A DNA stretch of 64,000 nt from Cordylochernes scorpioides (Eukaryota > Arthropoda > Arachnida > Pseudoscorpiones > Chernetidae): assembly GCA_030710605.1 (NCBI GenBank), contig CP092874.1:24573621-24637620 (forward strand), written 5' to 3'. A model generated the notes under the pieces. It saw only the letters and a program-made list of their open reading frames with translations. It ran no database searches and was not told the DNA's origin. The position numbers were made by a program, and so were the translations under genes. Numbering within the stretch: the stretch's first letter is position 1; each line of letters opens with the position of its first letter. Positions 44,001 through 50,058 of this stretch are shown here, piece by piece.

Positions 44001-45757
44001 ATTGTTATTTCTCCTTGAAATAAATTTTGATTTTTCGTTCGAAAGAAACACATGCGGGATAATTTTCAAATGTCGTTCTACAATCACAAGCCGCATTATA
44101 TTGTATTTTATATGGGTTTGAAGATAACTAAATCTCAGCACAGAACTACAAAAACTTATTCCAATGTTAGAAGAAAACAAGTAAGAGGTTCTTGGAGAAG
44201 TAGTAGAGGAAGGATACACTTAGAAAAAGTTTTATCTACAGTATCTTCATTTTCAACCCATACTAGGCTATGGGGGGTAGTAAAACTGGCTTGTTTATAT
44301 ATTCCTGGATCTATGACAATGACTACTTTCAGAACTTATCTGTATGAAAATGTTATACAGATAGGTAAAAAAAAGCATGGAAAGGTATCAAACTTACACA
44401 TTTCTATTACAGCTATCCCCCGATTTACACGGAACTTGTTTTACACGTTTTCGCTTTTACATGGTTTCCAAATAAGTTTTTTTTTGTTTTTATCGCACTA
44501 TACTAAATGCTACTGTGATTGAGCACATGCGCTGTGTACACATCTCACGAGGAATCCCGAGCTTATGTGCTGACTACATATTTTAACCTGTCAATGCATT
44601 TTATTTTTATTTCTGTGTACACCTATCCCCCGATTTACATGTTTTTCTCAGGAACGTATCTACCGTGTAAATCGGGGGATAGGTGTATATTTATATTATC
44701 ATTTTTTTTTAAATTGCGCTTCTCCTAGTTAGCAATCAAGAAGATATTGCTAAAATATCCAGAAAGAGAAGGGAGTAGCCTATAGGGGAAAGACTAATAA
44801 CAATGTAAGAAACAACTATGATAGGAGGTACAATTTGGATTATAGAACGACATTTGAAAAATTATCCCGCATGTGTTTTTTTTTAAATGAAAAATCAAAA
44901 TTTATTTTAAGGAGAAATAACGATTATTTCTAACCTTAGAATACTTTTCCGTTTATCATTACTCTTCACAATTCATCCTTTCATATTTCATCCCTAAGGT
45001 TGGAAATAATCGTTATTTCTACTTGAAATAAATTTCGATTTTTCGTTCAAAAGAAACAAATGTGGGATCATTTTTCAAATGTCGTTCTACAATCACAAGC
45101 CGCAATATATTGTATTATAAATTTGGATTATATAGATTAGAAACCTAAGGTAACAAGATCAAATACACAAATTAATGAAATGTTTGCCACATTTCTGCAA
45201 CACCAAAAGTCGTTCGCCAAAACCATTTTATCTTGTCCATCTGGCTTATAGAGTCTGTATGCGAGAGGAGTCTAAAAAAAAAACATTTAAATGGTGGAAA
45301 TTTTGCTGGAAGGATATTGACCTATAGAGACAAAGGTCGCCTCTCCCGTCAAAATACGACATCAAATCTAGCCGCCATCTATTGACCGTCGCCGCAGAAT
45401 AGCGGCCTTGGGTAGATGACAAAGCCAACAATGGTCAAAAGATGGTGTCTAGATTTAACATCTATTTTGATGGGAGAGGCAATCATTGTCTTTATAGATT
45501 AAATGGTGTTTGATGAAACTCTTACAATATAAAATAGGAATTAGTAAAGGTACAGAAAAGAGTACAGTTATTCAACAAGATTACTATTTGAGCTGTTTCT
45601 TTTTTACAAAATAAGTTTTAACTCCTCTGTATAATGAAGGTGTAAAGATGACAGAAGTATTGGGCTCACCTTCTGTGGCTTCTCCTGAGTGCTGGCGCAA
45701 CGGACCGTGGCTAACCCTGCAACAGTCACCGCAGAGATGAGCCGGAGGTTTTCATTC
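31994..45757 (-). CDS. NDUFV1: NDUFV1 copy A: NADH dehydrogenase (ubiquinone) flavoprotein 1, complex I 51 kDa subunit
   Basis: A spliced gene on the minus strand. Recognised exons, 5' to 3': 45670-45757, 43577-43666, 39548-40000, 37113-37471, 35111-35319, 33805-33914 and 31994-32062. All boundaries are GT-AG and every intron phase closes. The product is the NADH-oxidising subunit of the complex I N-module in the mitochondrial matrix; it carries FMN and the N3 4Fe-4S cluster and passes electrons from NADH to the iron-sulphur chain. The recognised sequence gives 29 residues of presequence plus 429 of mature protein, against 464 in human. The glycine-rich nucleotide site, the FMN loop, the SLBB region and all four cluster cysteines are present. 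The exon with the initiator Met is not firmly identified; it should lie above 45757. No stop or frameshift was found, so the copy looks functional. Confidence 0.93.
32270..32575 (+). mobile_element. tRNA-derived SINE in NDUFV1 copy A, absent from copy B
   Basis: Full length, from the tRNA-like head to cacgtgtacttgggataag plus an A-rich tail. It is flanked on both sides by a host segment of about 65 bp (containing gagccatctgta) that occurs once in copy B. Confidence 0.85.
32755..32950 (-). pseudogene. LINE-a 3' fragment
   Basis: The Cys/His-coding segment in reverse (gcagcagcctctcccaaagg), without the final tail. The matching piece in unit B is 50490-50690. Confidence 0.65.
33105..33431 (-). 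mobile_element. tRNA-derived SINE with internal (GA)n, copy A only
   Basis: Full length. A (ga)13-type microsatellite at 33331-33356 lies between body and head. Flanked by ctacacaag copies. Confidence 0.85.
33434..33718 (-). mobile_element. Family E element, copy A only
   Basis: Complete, from the inverted tail ttcttatcccctcgtgtaaa to gttgaactcaggatttata. It lies directly beside the SINE at 33105 and shares its target duplication. Confidence 0.8.
33805..33914 (-). CDS. NDUFV1: NDUFV1 copy A, exon with the fourth N3 cysteine
   Basis: 110 nt encoding the rest of a Val codon, then [20 protein letters not shown] and [16 protein letters not shown]. The Cys of GHTICAL is the fourth ligand of cluster N3. 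Donor gtacat, acceptor ttgttgttgcag. Both copies read ALADG where most animals have ALGDG. Confidence 0.92.
33945..34190. mobile_element. Rearranged family N MITE with intruding LINE-tail scraps
   Basis: Contains ggtaataagaccaaacctaa, tatcccctgtgtaaagatt and gctattaccaaaatgtcgca. The same mosaic lies in unit B near 51035-51460. Confidence 0.55.
34660..34825. mobile_element. Short family N MITE
   Basis: The inverted arms caatttggattatagattat and ttatttggagtgggtcttat surround a minimal centre. Unit B copy at 51925-52085. Confidence 0.75.
34870..35030 (+). mobile_element. Family D element, 3' part
   Basis: From ggagctaagttggcctgcca to the terminal gattgagtggagataagaaa. Unit B copy at 52140-52300. 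Confidence 0.75.
35111..35319 (-). CDS. NDUFV1: NDUFV1 copy A, exon with three N3 cluster cysteines
   Basis: 209 nt encoding [19 protein letters not shown] and onward to [20 protein letters not shown] and KILHRF. The CGQCTPC motif supplies three ligands of cluster N3. Enters in phase 2 and leaves in phase 1, with donor gtcagt. Confidence 0.93.
35385..35855. mobile_element. Family N foldback MITE interrupted by a solo LTR
   Basis: Near-perfect inverted arms: gtgtgtgacatttcggtaac on the left and gaaacgtcacacactattta on the right. The unit B counterpart at 52650-52890 lacks the interruption. Confidence 0.85.
35461..35665 (+). mobile_element. Solo LTR, copy A only
   Basis: 205 bp with ends TGTTAGGA and TTCCTAACA, flanked by the 5-bp duplication ccatc (35456-35460 and 35666-35670). 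Unit B keeps the empty site. It is not related to the LTRs at 11484 and 13295. TG...CA ends with a 5-bp duplication are diagnostic of LTR elements. No internal region remains. Confidence 0.8.
35885..36185. mobile_element. Two abutting family N MITEs
   Basis: Arms caatttggattatagattcg (35890) and cacaatttggattatagatt (35966) each begin an element. Inverted partners follow near 36060 and 36140. Confidence 0.65.
36190..36245. mobile_element. Family Q fragment
   Basis: Contains gtgtggctcatcaagggtta. Confidence 0.4.
36250..36700. mobile_element. Large foldback with a family N MITE at its centre
   Basis: Outer arms of about 150 bp are inverted: ctagaggaaaaagcttggcg and tatagacattgagcaatgtt on the left, gctcaatgtctatattttaa and gagctttttcctctagagtg on the right. 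The N-type sequence lies between. The same structure is in unit B at 53330-53720. Confidence 0.8.
36770..37040. repeat. Tandem family N right-arm copies
   Basis: Two consecutive copies of a unit containing gccagatgggaggacaacaa and gttaccgaaacatcacacaa, each about 140 bp. Unit B has one at 53815-53935. Confidence 0.7.
37113..37471 (-). CDS. NDUFV1: NDUFV1 copy A, exon with SLBB region
   Basis: 359 nt encoding [20 protein letters not shown] through [20 protein letters not shown] to [10 protein letters not shown] and two bases of the next codon. It covers the end of the NADH/FMN-binding fold and the SLBB domain that packs against the cluster domain. Acceptor gtgtctgcag, donor gtaagt. Confidence 0.94.
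37530..37765 (-). mobile_element. Family K element in NDUFV1 intron
   Basis: The reverse of 11160-11425, with an A-run near 37707. Present in both units. Confidence 0.75.
37800..38038. mobile_element. LINE-a tail (minus) joined to family E body (plus)
   Basis: tgtttcttatccccttgtgt through gagttcatgctcctcgag is the inverted LINE-a tail. It is followed by ctgcgtctgtactcatgtta in family E sense. The two parts are in opposite orientation, an unusual head-on junction present in both units. Confidence 0.6.
38222..38375. mobile_element. Pogo-like MITE
   Basis: Left end tacagtagaacctccatgag and interior ctatttagcaactttctagt. The right end is degraded. Unit B copy at 55130-55283. Confidence 0.65.
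38465..38905 (-). pseudogene. LINE-b 3' end with 134-codon frame
   Basis: The minus-strand frame 38905-38501 includes [19 protein letters not shown], then [19 protein letters not shown] and [12 protein letters not shown], ending KLDTLV. The GHL...CxxC...HIIxC pattern is the C-terminal tail of R1/Jockey-like LINE ORF2. The element is 5' truncated, and its terminal gtgattgagtggagataaga lies at about 38480-38500. Identical in unit B at 55367-55807. Confidence 0.75.
39060..39180. mobile_element. Family Q fragment
   Basis: Contains ggagggtatggctcatcatt and cctcacaatggttttatcc. Confidence 0.45.
39205..39450 (+). repeat. LTR-like sequence with CCAAT and TATA motifs
   Basis: GC-richer than its surroundings. 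It contains gaccaatggg, then about 50 bp later tgtatataacc, as in a Pol II promoter of an LTR, and ends in an AT-rich part. Clear LTR termini with a target duplication were not found, so it may be a fragment. Present in both units. Confidence 0.35.
39548..40000 (-). CDS. NDUFV1: NDUFV1 copy A, exon with NADH/FMN-binding core
   Basis: 453 nt (151 codons, phase 0 at both ends) encoding [32 protein letters not shown] (the glycine-rich nucleotide site), [18 protein letters not shown] (the FMN site), [15 protein letters not shown] and [11 protein letters not shown]. Both copies read [11 protein letters not shown] where human has GGRAMGARAAY. Confidence 0.95.
40070..40300 (-). pseudogene. LINE-a 3' fragments, two in tandem
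   Basis: The tail sequence tccccttgtgtaaagattac appears at about 40074 and again at 40141. The second continues into the Cys/His-coding segment. Confidence 0.65.
40632..41765. mobile_element. Pogo/Tigger-like non-autonomous transposon, copy A only
   Basis: Inverted ends ACAGTCGAACCTCTTTAATT and the complement of gaattaacgaggttatactgt, flanked by TA. Unit B has a continuous sequence at this place, although the flanks are a little diverged. The inside is AT-rich with one GC-richer block at 41430-41600. No transposase is recognisable. Confidence 0.75.
42139..42260 (+). pseudogene. 5S rRNA-derived pseudogene
   Basis: About 122 bp aligning along the whole 5S rRNA: ataccacattga, ggttctcgtccgatcaccga, aagcaacgtcgggcccggtc (internal control region) and cgggtgctgtaggct at the end. 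The first 10 bases and parts of the C box are degenerate and no terminator T-run follows. Being single and non-tandem, it is a retro-copy or SINE head, not a functional 5S gene. Confidence 0.75.
42266..42495 (+). mobile_element. tRNA-derived SINE with internal deletion, directly after the 5S copy
   Basis: The head (gggggtcggtgaaaggatgg) is followed by the B box and gggcacggggctctggcaca, where about 80 bp of the usual body is missing. Same in unit B (58034-58270). Confidence 0.8.
42930..43425 (-). pseudogene. LINE-b 3' end interrupted by a SINE
   Basis: LINE-b sequence runs to ctttacaagctt at 43055 and resumes at 43376 with ctttacaagcttgatagcct. The SINE 43064-43371 lies between, with ctttacaagct as its target duplication. 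Shared with unit B. Confidence 0.8.
43064..43371 (-). mobile_element. tRNA-derived SINE inserted in LINE-b
   Basis: Full length, with the A-tail as a T-run at 43057-43067 and the head at 43300-43371. Confidence 0.85.
43490..43556 (+). mobile_element. LINE-a terminal tail, single copy
   Basis: gagaagcatgaactcatgga to aagaaacaacaacaacaag. In unit B the same tail is amplified to about nine copies (59266-59890). Confidence 0.8.
43577..43666 (-). CDS. NDUFV1: NDUFV1 copy A, exon 5' of the flavin core
   Basis: 90 nt, phase 0, encoding [20 protein letters not shown] and [25 protein letters not shown] is a hallmark of the mature N-terminus. Donor gtaaat, acceptor tggtgtttcag. Confidence 0.94.
43765..44105. 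mobile_element. Foldback element, family G
   Basis: Arms of about 130 bp face each other across a 10-bp centre (aagtgtccaaggatggga). They include tcttcgaacgaaaaatcaaa-type and attatttctaaccttaggg segments. The unit B partner at 60095-60430 has lost part of one side. Confidence 0.85.
44106..44844. other. Segment found only in unit A, with a 156-codon frame and a hairpin
   Basis: Lies between two family G elements. An open frame 44052-44522 (+), partly made of G arm, contains [20 protein letters not shown] and resembles nothing I know. A hairpin with arms tatcccccgatttacac and gtgtaaatcgggggata spans about 44412-44690. Unit B lacks this block, as if recombination between the two G elements had removed it, or as if it had been inserted in A. 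Confidence 0.5.
44845..45120. mobile_element. Second family G foldback
   Basis: Left arm gaaaaattatcccgcatgtg and right arm aatgtgggatcatttttcaa. The centre is shortened compared with 43765-44105. Confidence 0.75.
45285..45505. mobile_element. Family F foldback MITE
   Basis: gtcgcctctcccgtcaaaat on the left and gtctattttgatgggagagg-type sequence on the right. The unit B partner carries a LINE insertion. Confidence 0.75.
45670..45757 (-). CDS. NDUFV1: NDUFV1 copy A, presequence exon
   Basis: 88 nt encoding [20 protein letters not shown] and ASTQEKPQK in front of the TKYGPL exon. Arg/Ser/Ala-rich with few acids, as expected for a mitochondrial targeting sequence. Donor gtgagc is clear. The 5' boundary is placed at the acceptor ttcaacag. 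The open frame also continues upstream to an ATG at 45786, which is not kept in copy B, so a start there is doubtful. Confidence 0.75.
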
Positions 45758-45874
45758 CTGTTGAAGGTCAGAAACACCCCCCCCATAACAGCTCATATAA
45801 ATAAATAAAAAACTCTACAAGAAACTTGTCATACCTTACAATTTTTATACTCTCATTTTGATAATAACCTCTTT

Positions 45875-46190
45875 TAATTCAACCAAAAACTCTGCCTTTG
45901 CTGGTCCCAAGCCCGGATGAAAAAGGAGGAGGGGGAGCAGTAACAAGCTCGCTAAAAAATGTGGGCTCAGCTGGCCCGGCCGATAGTACCCTGTAAGGGC
46001 TCCTAATCCAGGGATACAGGATGAGCAGCGTTTGTACTCCATGTTAGGAGCGGCTGCACATGGCGTCTGTTCCTCATGTCAGAGGCGGCCATTTATTTTG
46101 GAGCTAAGTCGGCCTGCCACTGAGTAGTGCTCCCAGTCTTAATGACAAAGGCAGGCACATTCTATTTCACCCAGTGTGGAGATAAGAAAG
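45875..46190 (+). mobile_element. Family D element
   Basis: From ctgcctttgctggtcccaag to gtgtggagataagaaagaag. Sense strand plus. Unit B copy at 61755-62070. Confidence 0.8.
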
Positions 46191-46199
46191 AAGAAGAAT

Positions 46200-46680
46200 T
46201 TAACCAATTTTTTTTTTTTCAGATCCCAATCAGCTAATTTTCTTTAATTTTTTCTTTTGTAAATTCTGATCTCTTGTTGGGGCAACAACATTGTATTGTC
46301 ACCATCATCAGACAAAATAATAAAATTAGGTCTTATTTTCTTTTATTATAATCTATAATCCAAATTGTGCTTATCATAAAAGAAAAAGAAGTTTAAAAAA
46401 ACTTGGGGTGTCTCCGTAGTATTATAGATTTGTTCATAGAAGAAGCACTTATTCTTTGATTAGATACAACTTGGATTATAGATTTTAAAAATAAGGTAAA
46501 TAAGACCAAATCCAATTTATTTATTTGATCTTATCCCCTTGAGTAATTATTCAAATTATAACCAAGTTGTGTTGTTATAAAGGAGGCTGTTATTATAACA
46601 ACATTCCGCTGTAAATAGAACAGGATAAAAATACTAAATGGGCATTTTATTTGTTTCTTTAACAGTGTTGTTTTTTTTTT
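46200..46680. other. AT-rich region with family N scraps
   Basis: Contains fragments such as ataatctataatccaaattg (46350) and caacttggattatagatttt (46468). No gene seen. Confidence 0.5.
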
Positions 46681-46682
46681 TT

Positions 46683-46978
46683 TGCTTATCCCTAGTACAC
46701 GTGGTACAGACCATGATAATCATGGTGGGTAGTTAGCGACTGCTTTTACTGTAAGCGCACCACATGTCTACACATGTAAAAAGCAGTTCGACTTTGCACT
46801 TATAAATGTGCTAGAGCCTCGTTTGGTTACTTGCACTCGCTGGTGGGGTTGGACTTTTGCAAGAATTGGGGGCCATTGGAGCATTTTTTTTAAACAGAAA
46901 AAAGTGTCCAATGCGGGAATCGAACCCGGGTCGTAGTGGTCGAAAACCAAACGGTTTAACCAGCCTTCCACCGACCCC
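46683..46978 (-). mobile_element. tRNA-derived SINE upstream of NDUFV1 copy A
   Basis: One of the best preserved copies. The head (46900-46978) carries a perfect B box on the minus strand (ggttcgattcc). Absent at the equivalent place in unit B (62930), so it is specific to unit A. Confidence 0.88.
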
Positions 46979-46979
46979 C

Positions 46980-47310
46980 GTTACCAACACAACAGTGTTG
47001 TTACCTTCTTTAGTCTATGGTACATAGTATCACTGGTTACACTAAGTACTCTTCATTGCTTTTACCCAAAAACGTTTACTTTAAATAACTTGGGATGGAT
47101 TTAATTTCGCTACCTGTGGAAGCTTATCTCTAACCCAAATTGTACCATTCGAAAGATAGGATCCTTTTAAATGTAAATAAAAAGAAAATTCTTCTGATGA
47201 TGTTTTTCGCTTTATATAGATGATATTATAAAGAAAATAAAGTCTCCAGGGCTAAGTTTCTTGTTCAATTTTTTTATTCTCTAGCTTTCGGACCTGTCAA
47301 TCCTTCCACA
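46980..47310. other. Conserved non-repetitive stretch upstream of NDUFV1 copy A
   Basis: Matches 62940-63450 in unit B outside one MITE. Possibly the 5' end of the gene: on the minus strand an ATG at 47148 opens 35 nt that end at a GT (47113-47112) in both units. This is only a candidate first exon. Confidence 0.3.
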
Positions 47311-47314
47311 GGAG

Positions 47315-47405
47315 TATCTTCTTCTTCTTTCTTATCACCACTCAATCATATTAGGATATCAAGTTGTGACCCTTGATGGTGTCTGTTTGACAACCATCAT
47401 GACTG
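47315..47405 (-). mobile_element. Family D terminal fragment
   Basis: cttcttctttcttatcacca to gtttgacaaccatcatgact. Confidence 0.6.
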
Positions 47406-47689
47406 AATGAGGAGTATCACGATAACAAATTGATGGTATATATACTATTTTTATACAAAATAATTTTTTGCATATTTAATTTTATAAAGTTTTAATTTAA
47501 CAAATATAGATATAATATAACAATATAGATAATATATATTAACACAAGGTAATAAGACCAAATAAATAAATAGTATGCGACGTTTCCGTAACAGCATTGT
47601 TACCATCTAGATGATATATTTTGATGCATCAGCGCGCCATCTATTATGAATATTCGAAACTATTATAGACGTGTATGATTCTTTTGAAA

Positions 47690-47850
47690 ATTAAACGATT
47701 TCTACTGTCCTTACTGCAATGGAAACCCTCCCAGTGGTTTCATCACTGATAAGCCAGGCCCTCCCTTTAATTTTTCCATTGTAGTAGTAAGGGCAGTAGA
47801 AAATTGTTTAATTTTCAAAAAAAAATAATAATAATAAATCATACGCGTCT
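47690..47850. mobile_element. Family Q foldback
   Basis: ctactgtccttactgcaatg at the left and its inverse cattgtagtagtaagggcag near 47785. Confidence 0.65.
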
Positions 47851-47879
47851 ATAATAGTAAATTAAATTTAATTGGCATC

Positions 47880-48140
47880 TATCGTTAAAACTTTACACAA
47901 ATAAATTTACTGGCAATGCGTTTCTTTTAAATATCATCAAATATTATCTCTACAGACCTTACTGCAATGATATGAGTTATTGAATTAGAGGGTTCACTAC
48001 TGATGAGCCAAGCCCTCTCATTCAATAACTCATATCATTACAGTAAGGTCTGTAGAGATAATATTTGATGATATTTAAAAGAAACGCATTGCCAGTAAAT
48101 TTATTTGTGTAAAATTTTAGCGTCTATAATAGTTTCAAAT
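47880..48140. mobile_element. Near-perfect foldback element
   Basis: Arms of about 115 bp: ttactggcaatgcgtttctt and atcatcaaatattatctcta on the left, the exact inverse on the right. The centre is gagggttcactactgatgag. Confidence 0.85.
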
Positions 48141-48239
48141 ATTCATAGATGATAGATAAGCAAGAAACTTATCCTCAGAGGCCTTTTTTTAAAAATTATT
48201 ATCAAATTGTACCATATCAGATAGGATTAATATGATGAT

Positions 48240-48400
48240 AGGTCTTCTTCTTCTTTCTTATCTCCACTCAATCACACTAAGGTATCAAGCTTGTAAAGCT
48301 TGTTGATGGTGTCTTCCGGGGAAGAGTAGAGCTCATCAATGGATGAATCAATACAGTCAATAATATGTCTTGGGGTTGCAGGCTGAGAATGGCATGATGA
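48240..48400 (-). pseudogene. LINE-b 3' end
   Basis: Begins tcttcttctttcttatctcc and covers the coding tail up to gcaggctgagaatggca. Frame disrupted. Confidence 0.7.
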
Positions 48401-48649
48401 TAGGCACAATTTGGGAAAAGAGAGAGATAAGAATCTAGGTGATGCGACCTAATCCAAGGAGACAGTGAAACACAGTTTTGATGGGAGGGCAAAGTCTTAC
48501 TGTCTATGTGGTGAATAGCTAGCCAACAACAGAAGCTCTTTTTACCCATCATGGAGACTTATGGATGGAGAGGACCTATATTCCCAATCCTACCAAGATC
48601 ATAAATTTTAATCTATGAATTCCTTCTGCATGACCTTGGAATAATGTAT

Positions 48650-48910
48650 ACACAATGTAAACACAAGGTAATAAGACCAAATCCAAATAAGTAAATAGTG
48701 TGTGGCAGGTTTCTGTAACAGCATTGTTACCATCTTCAGACAAAAGTGCTGAATGAGAAAAAATATCACAGCATGTTTTAAAATAGTTACTGTTATTAAT
48801 TACCATCTGAAGATGTGGAACAACACTGTTACCGAAACGTCACACACTATTTATTTATTTGGATTTGGTCTTATTACCTTGTGTTTATAATCCTAATTGT
48901 GCCTTATCAT
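48650..48910. mobile_element. Family N foldback MITE next to the scaffold gap
   Basis: Arms aaacacaaggtaataagacc and ggtcttattaccttgtgttt, inverted. It separates two copies of a 70-bp host segment (48535-48600 and 48940-49006). Confidence 0.8.
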
Positions 48911-49006
48911 TATACACAATGTGTGTGACCAATGACTGCAGCTCTTTTTACCCATCATGGAGACTTATGGATGGAGAGGACCTATATTCCCAATCCTAGC
49001 AAGATC

Positions 49007-49106
49007 NNNNNNNNNNNNNNNNNNNNNNNNNNNNNNNNNNNNNNNNNNNNNNNNNNNNNNNNNNNNNNNNNNNNNNNNNNNNNNNNNNNNNNNNNNNNNN
49101 NNNNNN
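49007..49106. other. Assembly gap of exactly 100 Ns
   Basis: A conventional placeholder for a scaffold join of unknown size. It lies at the boundary between duplication units A and B. Confidence 0.98.
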
Positions 49107-49227
49107 TACATGCTGAAAGGTACAACTTCCTTAAGTTTTGTCCATTGAGTGTATATATGTTTGATTCTTGTATATAAATGGTGCACTGTGCATAAGTAAT
49201 TGATAAGGTACAATTTGTATTATAGAT

Positions 49228-49332
49228 TACCATTTTTACTATTTAGCAACTCTCCGGTAAGAGGACATCTCTTCCTAAAGGACATTTTGGCTCTGCAATT
49301 AGGTGTCCTTTACAGGGAGGTAGTTCTACTGA
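49228..49332. mobile_element. Pogo-like MITE, right half
   Basis: From ctatttagcaactctccggt to gggaggtagttctactgaat. Its partner in unit A is 30955-31085. Confidence 0.6.
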
Positions 49333-49550
49333 ATATAATAAATTTACACACACTATTTATTATTTTGGGTAGGTCTTATTATATACATTGTGCTTCAGAT
49401 CTATAATACAAATTGTACCTTAAGAATCACTTGTAATTGGAAATATATATATCAAATGTAATTATACAATCAAAAGTATATTTTGCCCAACACTGCCATC
49501 ATCATAACAGAGAATACCAGATTGCCATGATAAAGATGGGGTTTTTTTTT

Positions 49551-49757
49551 TTTGCTTATCCCTAGTACACGTGGTACAGGCTATGATAATCATGGTGGGT
49601 AGAAGTAGGCGACTGCTTTTACTGTAAGTGCACCACATGTCTACAAATGTGAAAAGCAATTTGACTTTGCACTTACAAATGTGCCAGAGCCCCGTTGAAG
49701 CATTTTTTTTTTTAAATCAGAAAAAAGTGTCCAAAGCGGGAATCGAACCCGGGTGGT
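49551..49757 (-). mobile_element. tRNA-derived SINE with internal deletion
   Basis: Orthologous to 31488-31760. About 75 bp of the body is missing after gccagagccccgt. Confidence 0.8.
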
Positions 49758-49911
49758 ATTAAGATAGTAGAAATATTAAATCAATAGCTTAAGTTCTATC
49801 ATGCTAACTTCTCAATTTTCTATCTACAATCTTGAACAACTGAATAAAAAAAAAATGTGTTACAAAACAAAACAGTAGAAATAAAGATTCCAGTTTTGGT
49901 TATTAGACATA

Positions 49912-49917
49912 TTTATT
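49912..49917 (-). terminator. NDUFV1: Polyadenylation signal of NDUFV1 copy B
   Basis: AATAAA on the minus strand, 73 bases beyond the stop codon. Confidence 0.65.
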
Positions 49918-49989
49918 GTTTACATATATATCCATATGAGAGTTGCATATATCAATATATGTAAATAGAGCTAGAACTGCCGTGCCGTA

Positions 49990-50058
49990 CTAGCTATGGC
50001 TGGCTTCTCTCTGCCGGATCCTTTCTTCAATCTGGGGCCTGAAGTGTCGGACCAGACC
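49990..50058 (-). CDS. NDUFV1: NDUFV1 copy B, terminal exon
   Basis: Encodes the same 22 residues and TAG as copy A, with one silent change near the end (agagaa for agggaa). Acceptor gttctgcag. Confidence 0.9.
   Translation of the reverse strand, partial: GLVRHFRPQIEERIRQREASHS

Larger units (their letters stand above)
30469..48490. repeat. Duplication unit A (contains NDUFV1 copy A)
   Basis: Co-linear with 49107-64000 (unit B) through all seven NDUFV1 exons and most intron repeats. The coordinate offset falls from 17996 at exon 7 to 15543 at exon 1, because each unit has its own insertions and deletions. Secure co-linearity begins near 30660/49190. The right limit is uncertain because unit B runs off the window. 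Confidence 0.85.

Noticed and set aside
48932-49233. Open frames crossing the run of Ns
   Set aside because: They exist only because N codons are read as open. No sequence supports them.
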